From Pseudomonadota bacterium (lineage in GTDB: Bacteria > Myxococcota_A > Polyangia > Polyangiales > Polyangiaceae), in contig JAFAER010000179.1 of NCBI GenBank assembly GCA_023423895.1, forward strand, positions 21,858 through 85,857: a stretch of DNA of 64,000 nucleotides, given 5' to 3'. The notes beneath the pieces are model-generated. The model saw only the letters and a list, made by a program, of their open reading frames with translations. It was not told the origin of the DNA and did not search any database. The position numbers were made by a program, and so were the translations under genes. Shown in pieces: positions 16,551 to 26,259 of the stretch; within the stretch, counting starts at the first letter, position 1; every line of letters begins with the position of its first letter.

Positions 16551-19500
16551 ATGGCGAGCGTCGATGGACGCGTCGGCAGTCTTCCGTCTGTCGAAGCCGC
16601 GCGCGCCGGCCCAGCTTCTGGGAGGACGTGGCTGCGATCGGCCATGCTCGCAGCAGCGATGGCGGGAGCGTGCACGACCACGAGCGACGAGCGCGCAGCT
16701 CCCGAGCTCACACCGTTCGCGGGACACGGTGCGCAGCATTCGATCCCGATCGATCAAGGGACCAACGTCGCGGCGACGATCGCTCCCGATCGCGCATCGC
16801 TCGTGATCGAGCTTCATGGTGCGCTCTTCTCCGTGCCCGCTGGGGGAGGGCGTGCCGCACGGCTCACGCCCGAGTGGCTCGAGCCGAGCCGCCCCGATCA
16901 CTCACCGAGAGGTGATCTCGTCGCATTCCAGGCCTACGCCGGAGGCACGTTCCACATCTGGGTCATGGCCCCGGACGGAAGCGGTCTCCGCCAGCTCACG
17001 ACGGGTCACGGAGACGATCGCGAGCCGCGCGTGTCGCCCGACGGGACACGGATCGCGTTTGCATCCGATCGAGCTTTCGAGGGCAGCTACGACATCTGGG
17101 TCGTCGAGATCGAAACTGGCGCCCTCACGCGCTGGACGTCGTCCCCCGCCGACGAGCTCGAGCCTGCGTGGGTACCGAGCCCGGCGGCGATGTCAGAGAA
17201 CGCTTCGACAGACGAGATCGCCTTCGTCAGCGGCACGGGCGCGTTCGGCACCTCGATCGAAGCTGCACACGTCTTGGGCCACCCGCGAACGCTGGCGCGC
17301 ACCTCGAGCGGAACGCGCATCGCAGCGCCTTCGCCGTCACCCGACGGAAAGAGGCTCGCCTACGTCCGCTTCGACGGACAGCAGATCCCGAGGACGGCGC
17401 GGCTGATGGTCGATGATGAGTCTGTCGGACCGTTCGACGATGTCTTTCCGTTCACCCCGGTATGGCTCGACGACGACGAGCTGCTCTACACCGCGAACGG
17501 CGGCGTCCGCGCGACCTCGCTCGAGTCCGGCGCCACTCGCACGATCCCGTTCGAAGCCTCATTCGATCTCGGTGGTCCGCGCGCCTACGCACGGAAGCGC
17601 TACGCGTTCGACGACGTCACGTCGCGTCCGGTCCAGGGGATCGTCTCGCCTGCGCTTTCGCCCGACGGCAAGGGCGTCGTGTTCGAGGCGCTGAATCAGC
17701 TGTGGCAGATGCCGCTCGACGGTTCCCCTCGCCCACTCACGCACGACGGATACTTCAAGGTCGACCCGGCCTTCTCCCCCGACGGAGGCCGGATCGTCTA
17801 CGGATGCGACCGCTCGGGAACGATGGATCTATGGCTGCTGGACGTGACGACCGGCAACGAACGCCGGCTCACGACGCTGCCGGGCGCCGAGGTCGCCCCC
17901 GCCTGGTCGCCGAACGGCCGCACGATCGCGTTCCAGGACCAGACCGGCGCCACGTCCACTGTCGACGTCGGTACCGGGCGGATCGCGCACCTCGATGGCC
18001 CCCGCTTCGCACCCGGCCGGCCGAGCTGGTCGCCGGACGGCAAGCGCATCGCGCTCGCCGCGCTGAAGCCGTATGGCCGCCGCTTCCGCGAAGGAACGAA
18101 CCAGATCCTCACGATCGATGTCGCAACGAAGGCCGCGACGTGGACAGAGCCGGCGCCGTTCGCATCGATCTCCACTCGCGGAGACGACGGTCCCGTCTAC
18201 GCGCCCGATGGCTCTGCGATGGCGTACGTGATGGAGGGCGTCCTCTGGCTCCATCCGGTCGACGAGGACGGAAGGCCGACCGGCAACGCCACACGCATCG
18301 GCAACGAACCTGCAGACGCGCCGACCTGGAGCCGGGACGGCAAACATCTGCTGTACCTATCGAACGGCAGTCTTCGGCTCCTCGATCTGAGCGCTCCGTA
18401 CATCGCGACGATCCCCGTTCCGCTCGAGTGGGCCCCCGAGCCGCCTGCGAGGCTCATGCTGATCCACGCAGGGAAGCTGTGGGACGGAACGGGACCACAT
18501 ATGGCGAGCGACGTGGATCTGCTCGTTGCGCACGGCCGAGTCGCCTCGATCACCCCACACCGCGCCGACGCGCAGCAGCACGCTCTCGCCCTCGGGGCCC
18601 GGTACGTCGATGCTGCGAACCAGACCATCGTCCCCGGGCTCTGGGAGTCGCACACGCACCACCTCATCAGCGGAAAGTACTTCGGCGATCGGCTCGGTCG
18701 GCTGTGGCTCGCCTACGGAGTGACGTCGCTCTTCTCCATGGGCGACCCCGCCTATCGCGCGCTCGAGACACGCGAGGCGTACGGGTCGGGAGCTCGCCTG
18801 GGCCCGCGGTTCTTCGCCACGGGCGAAGCGCTCGACGGAGAGCGCACCTACTACAGCGTCATGCGGCCCATCCGCGATCCGTCGCAGCTGCCCCTCGAGC
18901 TCTCACGCGCGGGAGCGCTCGGCTATGACATGCTGAAGACGTACGTGCGCATGCCCGCAGCATGGCAGGTCGAGGTCACGCGTGCAGCGCATGATCAGCT
19001 CGGGATCTGGACGGGCTCCCACTACATGTTGCCGGGGCTCGCGGGTGGCGTCGATGCCATGACACACATCTCGGCGACGACGCGCACGGGCTACGCGTAC
19101 ACCCGATCCGGGACGGGCTCGGCCTACGCAGACGTGCCCGCGCTCCTCGCGGGTGGCGGCATGTTCGTCATGTCGACGCCGTTCGAGAGCTCGACCCTGT
19201 ATGCCGACGATCCTCGGATGCTCGATGATCCGAGGCTCCTGGCGCTCAGCCCGCCATGGGACCTGCGCGCACGCCATGCGGAGCTCCATCGGCTCCTCAC
19301 GTCCGATCGAACGTCAGCGTCGCGCTGGCTCGCACACGAGGTCGAGATCGTCGATCGGATCGTCGCCTCGGGAGGCCTCGTCCTCGCAGGCTCGGACTCG
19401 CCGCTCGACGAGGTCGCCACGGCACTCCACATGAACGTGCGCGCTCAAGTGAAGTACGGACGAGAGCCGTGGCAAGCGCTGCAGACGGCGACTTTGTTCC

Positions 19501-19691
19501 CAGCAAAAGCCTTCGGTCTCGAGCGCGATCTCGGGACGCTCGAGCCAGGCAAGCTGGCTGACCTCGTGCTCGTGGGCGGCGATCCGCTGGCGGACATCAC
19601 GGCTCTGACGAACGTGACCGCCGTGATGCGCGGCGGTCATCTGTACACCACGCCGGAGCTCGTTGCACCGTTCGCGGCCCACGCGGACTGA
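16551..19691 (+). CDS. Amidohydrolase with N-terminal TolB-like beta propeller, exported
   Basis: The 1046-residue protein has two modules. Residues about 60-620 carry many WD40-like TolB repeats (FSPDGGRIVYGCDRSG, ASPSPDGKRLAYVRF, WSPDGKRIALAA, WSRDGKHLLYLS). Residues about 640-1040 are a metal-dependent amidohydrolase with the metal motif HTHH at 701-704, late GSDSP carrying the conserved Asp, and the C-terminal LEPGKLADLVLVGGDPL. The N-terminus is a signal peptide (MLAAAMAGAC, lipobox-like) after a roughly 31-residue basic extension. I keep the upstream ATG because AAGGAG precedes it by about 10 nt; ATG 16644 is the alternative. Exported relatives with this architecture are often annotated as prolidase- or dipeptidase-like hydrolases, but the substrate is unknown. 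Confidence 0.9.
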   Translation: MASVDGRVGSLPSVEAARAGPASGRTWLRSAMLAAAMAGACTTTSDERAAPELTPFAGHGAQHSIPIDQGTNVAATIAPDRASLVIELHGALFSVPAGGGRAARLTPEWLEPSRPDHSPRGDLVAFQAYAGGTFHIWVMAPDGSGLRQLTTGHGDDREPRVSPDGTRIAFASDRAFEGSYDIWVVEIETGALTRWTSSPADELEPAWVPSPAAMSENASTDEIAFVSGTGAFGTSIEAAHVLGHPRTLARTSSGTRIAAPSPSPDGKRLAYVRFDGQQIPRTARLMVDDESVGPFDDVFPFTPVWLDDDELLYTANGGVRATSLESGATRTIPFEASFDLGGPRAYARKRYAFDDVTSRPVQGIVSPALSPDGKGVVFEALNQLWQMPLDGSPRPLTHDGYFKVDPAFSPDGGRIVYGCDRSGTMDLWLLDVTTGNERRLTTLPGAEVAPAWSPNGRTIAFQDQTGATSTVDVGTGRIAHLDGPRFAPGRPSWSPDGKRIALAALKPYGRRFREGTNQILTIDVATKAATWTEPAPFASISTRGDDGPVYAPDGSAMAYVMEGVLWLHPVDEDGRPTGNATRIGNEPADAPTWSRDGKHLLYLSNGSLRLLDLSAPYIATIPVPLEWAPEPPARLMLIHAGKLWDGTGPHMASDVDLLVAHGRVASITPHRADAQQHALALGARYVDAANQTIVPGLWESHTHHLISGKYFGDRLGRLWLAYGVTSLFSMGDPAYRALETREAYGSGARLGPRFFATGEALDGERTYYSVMRPIRDPSQLPLELSRAGALGYDMLKTYVRMPAAWQVEVTRAAHDQLGIWTGSHYMLPGLAGGVDAMTHISATTRTGYAYTRSGTGSAYADVPALLAGGGMFVMSTPFESSTLYADDPRMLDDPRLLALSPPWDLRARHAELHRLLTSDRTSASRWLAHEVEIVDRIVASGGLVLAGSDSPLDEVATALHMNVRAQVKYGREPWQALQTATLFPAKAFGLERDLGTLEPGKLADLVLVGGDPLADITALTNVTAVMRGGHLYTTPELVAPFAAHAD

Positions 19692-19795
19692 TGCCACGCG
19701 GAGCGGCGCGCGACCGGGTCAGCTCGTCACGATGTCACCGCGGCGCTCCGTCTCCGCGAGCTTGACGGGATCGCGACAGCTCGTAGGACCAGAAC

Positions 19796-22700
19796 ATGGC
19801 GACGAACGCGCAGCAAAGTCCCGAAGCGGAAGACGCACGACCGAACGACGTGCTCCTCGAGCGCGCGGTGAGCCGCCTCGAGCGCCTCCTGCCGAACGAT
19901 CCGGAGCTTCAACGCGCGCGCCCGTTGCCGGCGGCGCTCGAGGCCATCCGCAGCGGAGCGACGACGATCGAATCGCTTCGCAAGGCATTCGAGCTCTACG
20001 GCGAGCGCCCGTGCCTGGCCGAGCGAGCGTTCGAGGTGTCCGGAGATCGCGCCCGCCTGCTCCCGCAGTTCCGTACCGTCCGCTACGCCGACGTGTGGCG
20101 ACGCATCGAAGCGTTCGCCAGCGGCCTCCTTCACGAGAACCTGGCACGGACCGGATCGTTCGTAGGCATTTGCGGGTTCGGCAGCATCGACTGGGTGGTC
20201 GCCGACTTCTCCTGCGTGTACCTCGCCGCGGTCGCAGCGCCGCTGCAGACGGGCATGAGCCCGGCGGACCTTCAACAGATCGTCCACGAGGCCGACCTCT
20301 CGTGCATCATCTGCAGCCTCGAGCAGCTCGACGCGATCGAGAGCGTTCTCCCGGAGTGCCCGTCGGTCCGTAGCATCGTCGTGATGGACCTGCGCGAGGG
20401 AGATCGCGCGGCCGCGACCAAGCTCGCTCAGCACGCGGAGTCGATCGCGGATACTTACGGAGAGCGCATCCTCGTCCGGACGATGCGCGACGTCGAGTCG
20501 ACGAGCGCGCAGCGCGGCATCCTCCCCATCGTGCTGCCTGCAGCTCGAGGCGAGCCCGACCCGCTGATGACGCTGATGTACACGTCCGGATCCACGGGCA
20601 CGCCGAAGGGCGCCATGATCCCGGAGCGCCTGTTGAACGAGCAGTGGCACTCGGGCTTCTTCTCGCGGCTGATCCAGTTGTTCGCGGACTTCCCGATGAT
20701 CACGGTCAACTACATGCCGCTCAATCATGCGGCGGGTCGCGGGACGCTCCATCATTCCATCGTCGCAGGCGGCACCACGTATTTCGTCGCGAAGAGCGAC
20801 ATGTCCACGCTCTTCGAGGACATCCGCTTAGCCCGCCCCACCTCGCTGCTCCTCGTGCCGCGCGTGGCCAGCATGGTCTATCAACACTTCCAAGCCGAGG
20901 TCGTCCGGCGCGCCGCGGGTGTGACCGACCCGAACGAGCAGGATCGCATCGCGGCCGAGGTCATGGCCGAGATGCGGAGCTCGTTCCTCGGCGATCGATT
21001 CTTGCTCGCGCTGACGGGAAGCGCGCCGACGCCTCCGGACGTCGTGAGCTTCCTCCGGGACTGCTTCGATGTGCCCGTGGTCGACGGGTACGGCTCGACC
21101 GAGGCCGGCCCCATCACCTATGACGGACGGATCGACCCCGGCGTCGGGCTCGAATGGCGCTTGGTCGACGCTCCGGAGCTCGGCTACCGCACGAGCGACA
21201 AGCCCTATCCGCGTGGCGAGCTCCACGTCCGATCGCGGTTCCTCGTCCCGGGGTACTACAAGAACGAACGCGCGACGAAGGCGCTGTTCGACGACGACGG
21301 CTTCATGAACACCGGCGACATCGTCGAGCAGCGCGGCCCCAATGAGCTCCGCTGGCTCGATCGCGCGAAGAACATCTTGAAGCTCGCGCAGGGCGAGTTC
21401 GTCGCCACCTCGCGACTGGAGGGCCTCTACAGCTCTGGAAGCTCCTTCGTCCGGCAGATCTACATCTACGGGAACGGGCTCCGCTCGTACCTCCTCGCCG
21501 TCGTGGTCCCCGACGTGAACGCCGCGACCGCATACCTTCGTGAGCACGGTATGGAGGCCGATGACCAGGCGATCGCGAAGCTCGTACGTGACGAGGTCAA
21601 TGCCGTCGCGCTCGAGCATGGACTGCGCGGCTACGAGATCCCGCGGGCGTTCATCATCGAACGCGAGCCGTTCACGTACGAGAACGGGCTGTTGACCGCG
21701 AGCAACAAGCAGGCCCGCCCGAAGTTGCGTGCTCGTTACGGAGAACGCCTCGAGGCGCTCTACACGGAGATCGAGCGTGCTCAGCTACGCGAGCTCGAAC
21801 GTCTCCAGGACAATGCGGCGGCGGCGTCCGTCGCGGACAAGGTCAAGAAGGCCTTCGAGGCGACGCTCGGCTTGCCGAACCTCGATGTCACCCGCGCGGG
21901 ACAGAGCTTCATCCAGCTCGGGGGTGACTCGCTGAGCGCAGTGTCGGCCGAGACGTTGATCGAAGATCTGACGGGCGTCCACGTGCCGGTCGGGCTGCTT
22001 CTGGATCCGACCAGCAGCGTCGCGTCGGTGATCGCGTTCGTCGAGGAGGCAGCAGCCGGCAAGGGACGGCGAACCGTCACGTTCGAGCAGGTGCACGGGG
22101 CGGAAGCGAAGGTCGTGCGCGCGGAAGATCTGCGCATCGACAAGTTCCTGGCGCCCGAAGAGATCGAAGCCGCGCGCACCGGCCAGCCGCGCTCCGAGGT
22201 CGCTGCCCGCGCGGAGGCCGCGCTCCTCACCGGAGCGAACGGCTTTCTCGGGCGCTTCCTCACGCTCGAGCTGCTCGAACAGTTGGCATCCGAACGGACC
22301 CGCGTTTACGCCATCGTCCGGGCACCGAACGACGCGGTCGCCTTGGATCGTCTCGCGGGCACGTACCGGACCGACCCAGACCTCGCTGCCCGTTTCCAGG
22401 AGCTCTCCGCCGGCGGGCGTCTCAAGGTCCTGGCCGGAGATCTGATGAAGGCTCGCTTCGGCCTGTCCGCCGACGTGTACGATCGCCTGGCCGGCGAGAT
22501 CGATCTCGTCCTCCACAACGGCGCGCTCGTCAATCACGCATTCTCGTACGCACAGCTCTTCGAGCCCAACGTGCTCGGCACGGTCGAGGCGCTCCGCTTC
22601 GCGCTTGCCGGGCGCCCGAAGTCGATCGCGTTCATCTCGACGGTCGGCGCCGCGATGGGGCTCGAGCGGGACGAGCCTCTGCACGAGGACGAAGATCTCC

Positions 22701-23437
22701 GAGCGCTCTTTCCGGAACGCCCCGTCGACTCGGGCTACGCCGTCGGCTACGGCACGAGCAAGTGGGCGAGTGAGGGGATCCTTCGCGACGCGCACGAGAA
22801 GCTCGGAGTACCGGTCGTGATCTTCCGCCCGAGCGGGATCATGGAGCACACGCGCTACCGCGGGCAGATCAACGTCCCGGACTTCTTCACGCGCCTGCTC
22901 GCCGGCCTCGTCTACACCGGCATTGCTCCGCGATCGTTCTACGCCGAGGACGCGCCCGATCGGGTCAAACACTACGACGGAGAGCCCGCCGACGTCGTCG
23001 CACGTTCGATCGCGTCGTGCTCCGTTCATCGCCTCGCGCACCAGCCGAGCTTCGAGACGTACCACGTCGTCAATCCGCACCACCTCGACGGCATCTCGCT
23101 CGACGTCATCGTGAGCTGGGTGAGATCGGCCGGATATCCGCTGGAGCGCCTGGCGGACTATGGCCAGTGGTACCAGACGTTCCACGACCGGCTCATGGGA
23201 TTGAGCGAGCCGAAGAAGCAGCACTCACCGCTTCCGATCCTCGCCGCATGGGAGCGTCCACGCGACGCACGCGAGCTGTCGTTCGATGCGTCGCGCCTGG
23301 TCGAACGGCTTCGCGCGATCTCGCCCGACGGCGGCGACCTCCCTCACGTCAGCGAGGCGCTCATCCACAAGTACCTCGACGACATGGCGCTCCTCGAGGT
23401 GATCGCGCCACGGCAGCTGAAGAAGACCGGGACGTGA
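19796..23437 (+). CDS. car: Carboxylic acid reductase (adenylation-carrier-reductase)
   Basis: This 1213-residue protein has the full three-domain plan. The ANL adenylation domain spans about 60-650, with LMYTSGSTGTPKGAM near residue 259, GYGSTEAGP, and the hinge region ERATKALFDDDGFMNTGD. The phosphopantetheine carrier has GGDSLSAVS with attachment Ser712. The C-terminal NADPH-dependent thioester reductase (about 800-1190) has LLTGANGFLGRF, HNGALVNH and an SDR-like YGTSK. Known enzymes of this class reduce carboxylic acids to aldehydes using ATP and NADPH and need a 4'-phosphopantetheinyl transferase encoded elsewhere. Length matches the family (about 1170). An NRPS-like reductase is the alternative, but no condensation domain or cluster surrounds it. 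It stands alone, convergent with the peroxidase gene. Confidence 0.92.
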   Translation: MATNAQQSPEAEDARPNDVLLERAVSRLERLLPNDPELQRARPLPAALEAIRSGATTIESLRKAFELYGERPCLAERAFEVSGDRARLLPQFRTVRYADVWRRIEAFASGLLHENLARTGSFVGICGFGSIDWVVADFSCVYLAAVAAPLQTGMSPADLQQIVHEADLSCIICSLEQLDAIESVLPECPSVRSIVVMDLREGDRAAATKLAQHAESIADTYGERILVRTMRDVESTSAQRGILPIVLPAARGEPDPLMTLMYTSGSTGTPKGAMIPERLLNEQWHSGFFSRLIQLFADFPMITVNYMPLNHAAGRGTLHHSIVAGGTTYFVAKSDMSTLFEDIRLARPTSLLLVPRVASMVYQHFQAEVVRRAAGVTDPNEQDRIAAEVMAEMRSSFLGDRFLLALTGSAPTPPDVVSFLRDCFDVPVVDGYGSTEAGPITYDGRIDPGVGLEWRLVDAPELGYRTSDKPYPRGELHVRSRFLVPGYYKNERATKALFDDDGFMNTGDIVEQRGPNELRWLDRAKNILKLAQGEFVATSRLEGLYSSGSSFVRQIYIYGNGLRSYLLAVVVPDVNAATAYLREHGMEADDQAIAKLVRDEVNAVALEHGLRGYEIPRAFIIEREPFTYENGLLTASNKQARPKLRARYGERLEALYTEIERAQLRELERLQDNAAAASVADKVKKAFEATLGLPNLDVTRAGQSFIQLGGDSLSAVSAETLIEDLTGVHVPVGLLLDPTSSVASVIAFVEEAAAGKGRRTVTFEQVHGAEAKVVRAEDLRIDKFLAPEEIEAARTGQPRSEVAARAEAALLTGANGFLGRFLTLELLEQLASERTRVYAIVRAPNDAVALDRLAGTYRTDPDLAARFQELSAGGRLKVLAGDLMKARFGLSADVYDRLAGEIDLVLHNGALVNHAFSYAQLFEPNVLGTVEALRFALAGRPKSIAFISTVGAAMGLERDEPLHEDEDLRALFPERPVDSGYAVGYGTSKWASEGILRDAHEKLGVPVVIFRPSGIMEHTRYRGQINVPDFFTRLLAGLVYTGIAPRSFYAEDAPDRVKHYDGEPADVVARSIASCSVHRLAHQPSFETYHVVNPHHLDGISLDVIVSWVRSAGYPLERLADYGQWYQTFHDRLMGLSEPKKQHSPLPILAAWERPRDARELSFDASRLVERLRAISPDGGDLPHVSEALIHKYLDDMALLEVIAPRQLKKTGT

Positions 23438-23489
23438 CCCGACTCGCCCGCAGCTGCCCGCGCTTCCCCCCGAGGAGAAACGTCGAAGC

Positions 23490-24200
23490 TCAGCTCTTCT
23501 CGTTCAGGCGCGCGACGATCTCACCCTCGATCGCCTGCGGCGTCTCGGACGACTCGAAGCGCTTCACGACCTTGCCCTGACGGTCGACGAGGAACTTCGT
23601 GAAGTTCCACTTCACGGCGTCCGTGCCGAGGACCTCGGGCATCGTCTTCTCGAGATGGGCGTACAGCCTCTCGACGCCGGGAAGGTCCTTGCTGAACGAA
23701 CCGGCCTGCTCCGCGCGGAGGTGCTTGTAGAGCGGGTGCGCATTCGGTCCGTTGACCTCGATCTTGGAGAAGAGCGGGAAGGTCACCGAATACTTCGTCG
23801 CGCAGAACGTCTTGATCTCCTCTTCGGTGCCCGGCTCCTGGTGCCCGAACTGGTCGCAAGGGAACCCGAGGATCACCAGTCCCTCGGCGGCGTGCTTCTG
23901 ATGCAGGGCCTCGAGCGCCTCGTACTGAGGAGTGAATCCACACTTGCTCGCGACGTTGACGATGAGCAAGACCTTGCCTCGGTACTTGTCGAGTCGAATG
24001 GTCTCGCCGTCGATCGTCTTTGCTTCGAAATCGTAGACCGTCGTCACGTCGCTGCTCTCCTTCGCCCCCTTCGTCGTGGGCGGGGCGGAAGTCCCGGCCT
24101 GCGTCGTCGGGCTCGATCCGGACGCGCCCGCGCATGCAGCGAGCAGCGCCAGCGACGCGAGCCCCATCCAGATCGACACCTTTGCTCGACCCATCGGCAT
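23490..24200 (-). CDS. Glutathione peroxidase-family lipoprotein (Cys type)
   Basis: The 236-residue protein has a signal peptide and lipobox (LALLAAC, Cys about 23), a Ser/Thr/Ala-rich linker to about residue 55, then a complete glutathione peroxidase fold. VNVASKCGFTPQY carries a peroxidatic Cys in place of selenocysteine, LGFPCDQFGHQEPG holds the conserved Gln and the second Cys region, and WNFTKFLVDRQGK holds the Trp. Cys-type relatives usually use thioredoxin and reduce lipid hydroperoxides. Anchoring in the envelope would suit protection of membrane lipids. A GGGAGAG run lies before the ATG chosen; another Met follows two codons later. Convergent with the carboxylic acid reductase gene, 52 nt away. 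Confidence 0.92.
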   Translation of the reverse strand: MPMGRAKVSIWMGLASLALLAACAGASGSSPTTQAGTSAPPTTKGAKESSDVTTVYDFEAKTIDGETIRLDKYRGKVLLIVNVASKCGFTPQYEALEALHQKHAAEGLVILGFPCDQFGHQEPGTEEEIKTFCATKYSVTFPLFSKIEVNGPNAHPLYKHLRAEQAGSFSKDLPGVERLYAHLEKTMPEVLGTDAVKWNFTKFLVDRQGKVVKRFESSETPQAIEGEIVARLNEKS

Positions 24201-24319
24201 GTCTCTCCCATACACGAGATGCCGGGCGCCCGCGTTGCGTTCTGCTCGTCCGCTGGCCGAGCGCAACCAGGCGCGCGACGACGCACCGCAGGGCGCCTTC
24301 GAGAGAGCGCGCGGTCCGG

Positions 24320-24532
24320 TCAGCGGTTCACGAACACGAGGACCGTCAGCACGGCCATCGCAAGCAGCGCGAGCACGACGAGCGCGATGACGAAGAGGCG
24401 CTGCCCTGCCTGACGTGTCGAAATGTCCCTCGTCGGATCGTTGTCGGAAATGGGCCGCTTCTGTGGCGGAGCGAACTGAATCGCCTGCGGGTCGGCCGCC
24501 GTGTCGATGTTGTCTTCACGCGTGAGCTCCAT
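24320..24532 (-). CDS. Small tail-anchored membrane protein of unknown function
   Basis: A 70-residue protein with an acidic and polar N-terminal part (MELTREDNIDTAADPQ, KRPISDNDPTRDISTRQ) and one hydrophobic helix at the extreme C-terminus (about residues 47-67, LFVIALVVLALLAMAVLTVLVFV). A very good ribosome site (AGGAGGACC) sits just before the ATG, which is the best evidence that it is real. No family recognised. It lies between the peroxidase and LysR genes on the same strand with gaps of 119 and 123 nt. Confidence 0.7.
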   Translation of the reverse strand: MELTREDNIDTAADPQAIQFAPPQKRPISDNDPTRDISTRQAGQRLFVIALVVLALLAMAVLTVLVFVNR

Positions 24533-24655
24533 CGGTCCTCCTCACCACCGACGCAGCAGCAAACCGCACACCACGTGCTCTCGAGCGACGATCGGGCTCG
24601 TGCTCGCGCTTGCCATCGTGGCCAGCGCCGACGGCGTACGCCGTCGAGCTTCGTC

Positions 24656-25666
24656 TCACGACGGGGGGTGTCGTCCGTTCCTCGCCCCCGCGCGTGTCGC
24701 GCCGGCGGGCTGGCGAAAGCCCGCCCGTTCCCAGCCTTGCGGCACCGCGGAGCGCGCGTCCGTAGGACAGGTGCTCTTCGTGTACGTCAGGATGGCTTCG
24801 CAGAGCATCGTCACGCGAAGCGGTAGGTGGCGCGAAGCGGCGTAGACGACCTGCAACGTCTCGCCCCGAACGGCGTGTTCCGGCATCACGCGCTCCAGCG
24901 TCCCGGCGCCGACTTCGAGCTTCGCCGCGTGGAGCGGAAGGACGACGAGACCACCATGCGCCACGGCCGCGGCCGTCGCGGTGAACAGGTCGTCGACACG
25001 GATGTGGCCGTCGACGGCGACGACCGTGATGCCGGAAGGGCCGACGACCTCCCAGCGATCCTTCTTCCCAACGCCTTCGCGGAGGATGCAGTCGTGCCGC
25101 GCCAGGTCGCTCGGACGCCGTGGTGTGCCCCGTTCGCGAAGGTACGTCGGACTCGCGAAGATGCCGCCGTCGATCGTCGCCATGGAGCGGACCTTCGCCG
25201 ATGAGTCGACGAGCCTTCGTGTGGAGACGACGAGATCGAACCCGTCGCGCATGGGATCGAGCTGCTGCCCGGTCACGGAGAGCTCGACGTGCACTTCGGG
25301 GTAGAGCCGAACGAACTGCGCGACCGTCGGCGCGACGACCGCCGTCGCGACGTTCGCGGGAGCGGCGATGCGCACGAGGCCGCGGGGGCTGGACTTCTCG
25401 CGTCGGAGCTCCTCGCGAGCTTCGTTGACGGTCTCGATGCTCTTCGCGGCGGCCTCGAAGAAGGTGCGTCCGGCGTCGGTCAGTCGGAACCGCCGGCTGC
25501 TCCGGACGACGAGCTCGACGCCGAGCTCCGCTTCGAGCTGGGAGAGCGCGCGGCTCACCGAAGATTTCGGGATCTTCAGCTTCGCGGCGGCCGCAGTGAC
25601 GCCGCCTTCGTTTGCAATATGCACGAAGGTCGCGACGCGGTTGAGATCGATGTTCCCGGCGTCCAC
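24656..25666 (-). CDS. LysR-family transcription regulator
   Basis: The 336-residue protein has the LysR N-terminal helix-turn-helix (residues about 8-66: LNRVATFVHIANEGGVTAAAAKLKIPKSSVSRALSQLE, with LGVELVVRSSRRFRLTDAG) and the two-lobed inducer-binding domain after about residue 95 (VELSVTGQQLDPMRDGFDLVVSTR). The C-terminal 30 residues are a basic, low-complexity extension beyond the usual 300. The start is a GTG; TACACC ends 7 nt upstream. It is divergent from the DoxX-like gene with 119 nt between starts, the classic arrangement of a LysR regulator and its target. The ligand is unknown. Confidence 0.92.
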   Translation of the reverse strand: MDAGNIDLNRVATFVHIANEGGVTAAAAKLKIPKSSVSRALSQLEAELGVELVVRSSRRFRLTDAGRTFFEAAAKSIETVNEAREELRREKSSPRGLVRIAAPANVATAVVAPTVAQFVRLYPEVHVELSVTGQQLDPMRDGFDLVVSTRRLVDSSAKVRSMATIDGGIFASPTYLRERGTPRRPSDLARHDCILREGVGKKDRWEVVGPSGITVVAVDGHIRVDDLFTATAAAVAHGGLVVLPLHAAKLEVGAGTLERVMPEHAVRGETLQVVYAASRHLPLRVTMLCEAILTYTKSTCPTDARSAVPQGWERAGFRQPAGATRAGARNGRHPPS

Positions 25667-25785
25667 ATCTTCAGGTGTACACGACGGATCGGCACAACGC
25701 TCGCTCGTTCCACCTGGAGCAACTCATCGTTCGACCGACAACTCGGGCCGCGCGGACCGCATCGCAGGGGCCAGGAGGTTGTCGA

Positions 25786-26217
25786 ATGGCAACGGTCACA
25801 TCGAGTCAGCGTCGCAGTCTGGTCGGGCTCCCCTTCAACAAGCAGCTCTGGGCGGGGCGCGTGCTCAGCGCAGTTCCGATCGCGCTCCTCACGCTCAGCG
25901 GCGTCATCAAGCTGATGCACGAGCCCGAATTCGTCGGCAAATGGACGGGCGGGCTCGGTTGGTCCGAGAGCAGCCTGACGAGCATTGCGCTGCTCGAGCT
26001 CCTTTGCGTCGCGCTCTATGTCGTGCCCCAGACGGCCGTGCTCGGCTCGGTGCTGCTGACCGGCTATCTCGGCGGAGCGATCGCGAGCCACGTTCGAATT
26101 GGCGATCCGTTCGTCATCCCGCTGGTGCTCGGGGTGCTCGTGTGGGGCGGCATCTATCTGCGTGACGAGCGGCTCCGCGCGCTCTTGCCCCGTCGTAGCG
26201 CGCCGGTCACGCAGTGA
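25786..26217 (+). CDS. DoxX-like small integral membrane protein
   Basis: The 143-residue protein has four hydrophobic segments (about residues 24-40, 60-80, 85-105 and 110-130). The DoxX-like pattern is AGRVLSAVPIALLTLSGVIKLM, then LLELLCVALYVVPQTAVLGSVLLTGYLGGAIASHVRIGDP. The GYLGGAIASH motif is typical of this group. Members are associated with quinone or thiol redox functions, but most are uncharacterised. CCAGGAGG precedes the ATG by about 7 nt, which fixes the start within a longer frame. It is likely controlled by the divergent LysR gene. Confidence 0.88.
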   Translation: MATVTSSQRRSLVGLPFNKQLWAGRVLSAVPIALLTLSGVIKLMHEPEFVGKWTGGLGWSESSLTSIALLELLCVALYVVPQTAVLGSVLLTGYLGGAIASHVRIGDPFVIPLVLGVLVWGGIYLRDERLRALLPRRSAPVTQ

Positions 26218-26259
26218 CGGCGGGACGCTGCCATCGACGGGCACACGCACGAGCCTCGC

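Noticed and set aside
15830..16711. Upstream extension of the minus-strand frame at 15593
   Set aside because: Its translation is Arg/Ala/Ser-rich and antisense to the membrane-protein gene at 16018-16419, which is typical of a shadow frame.
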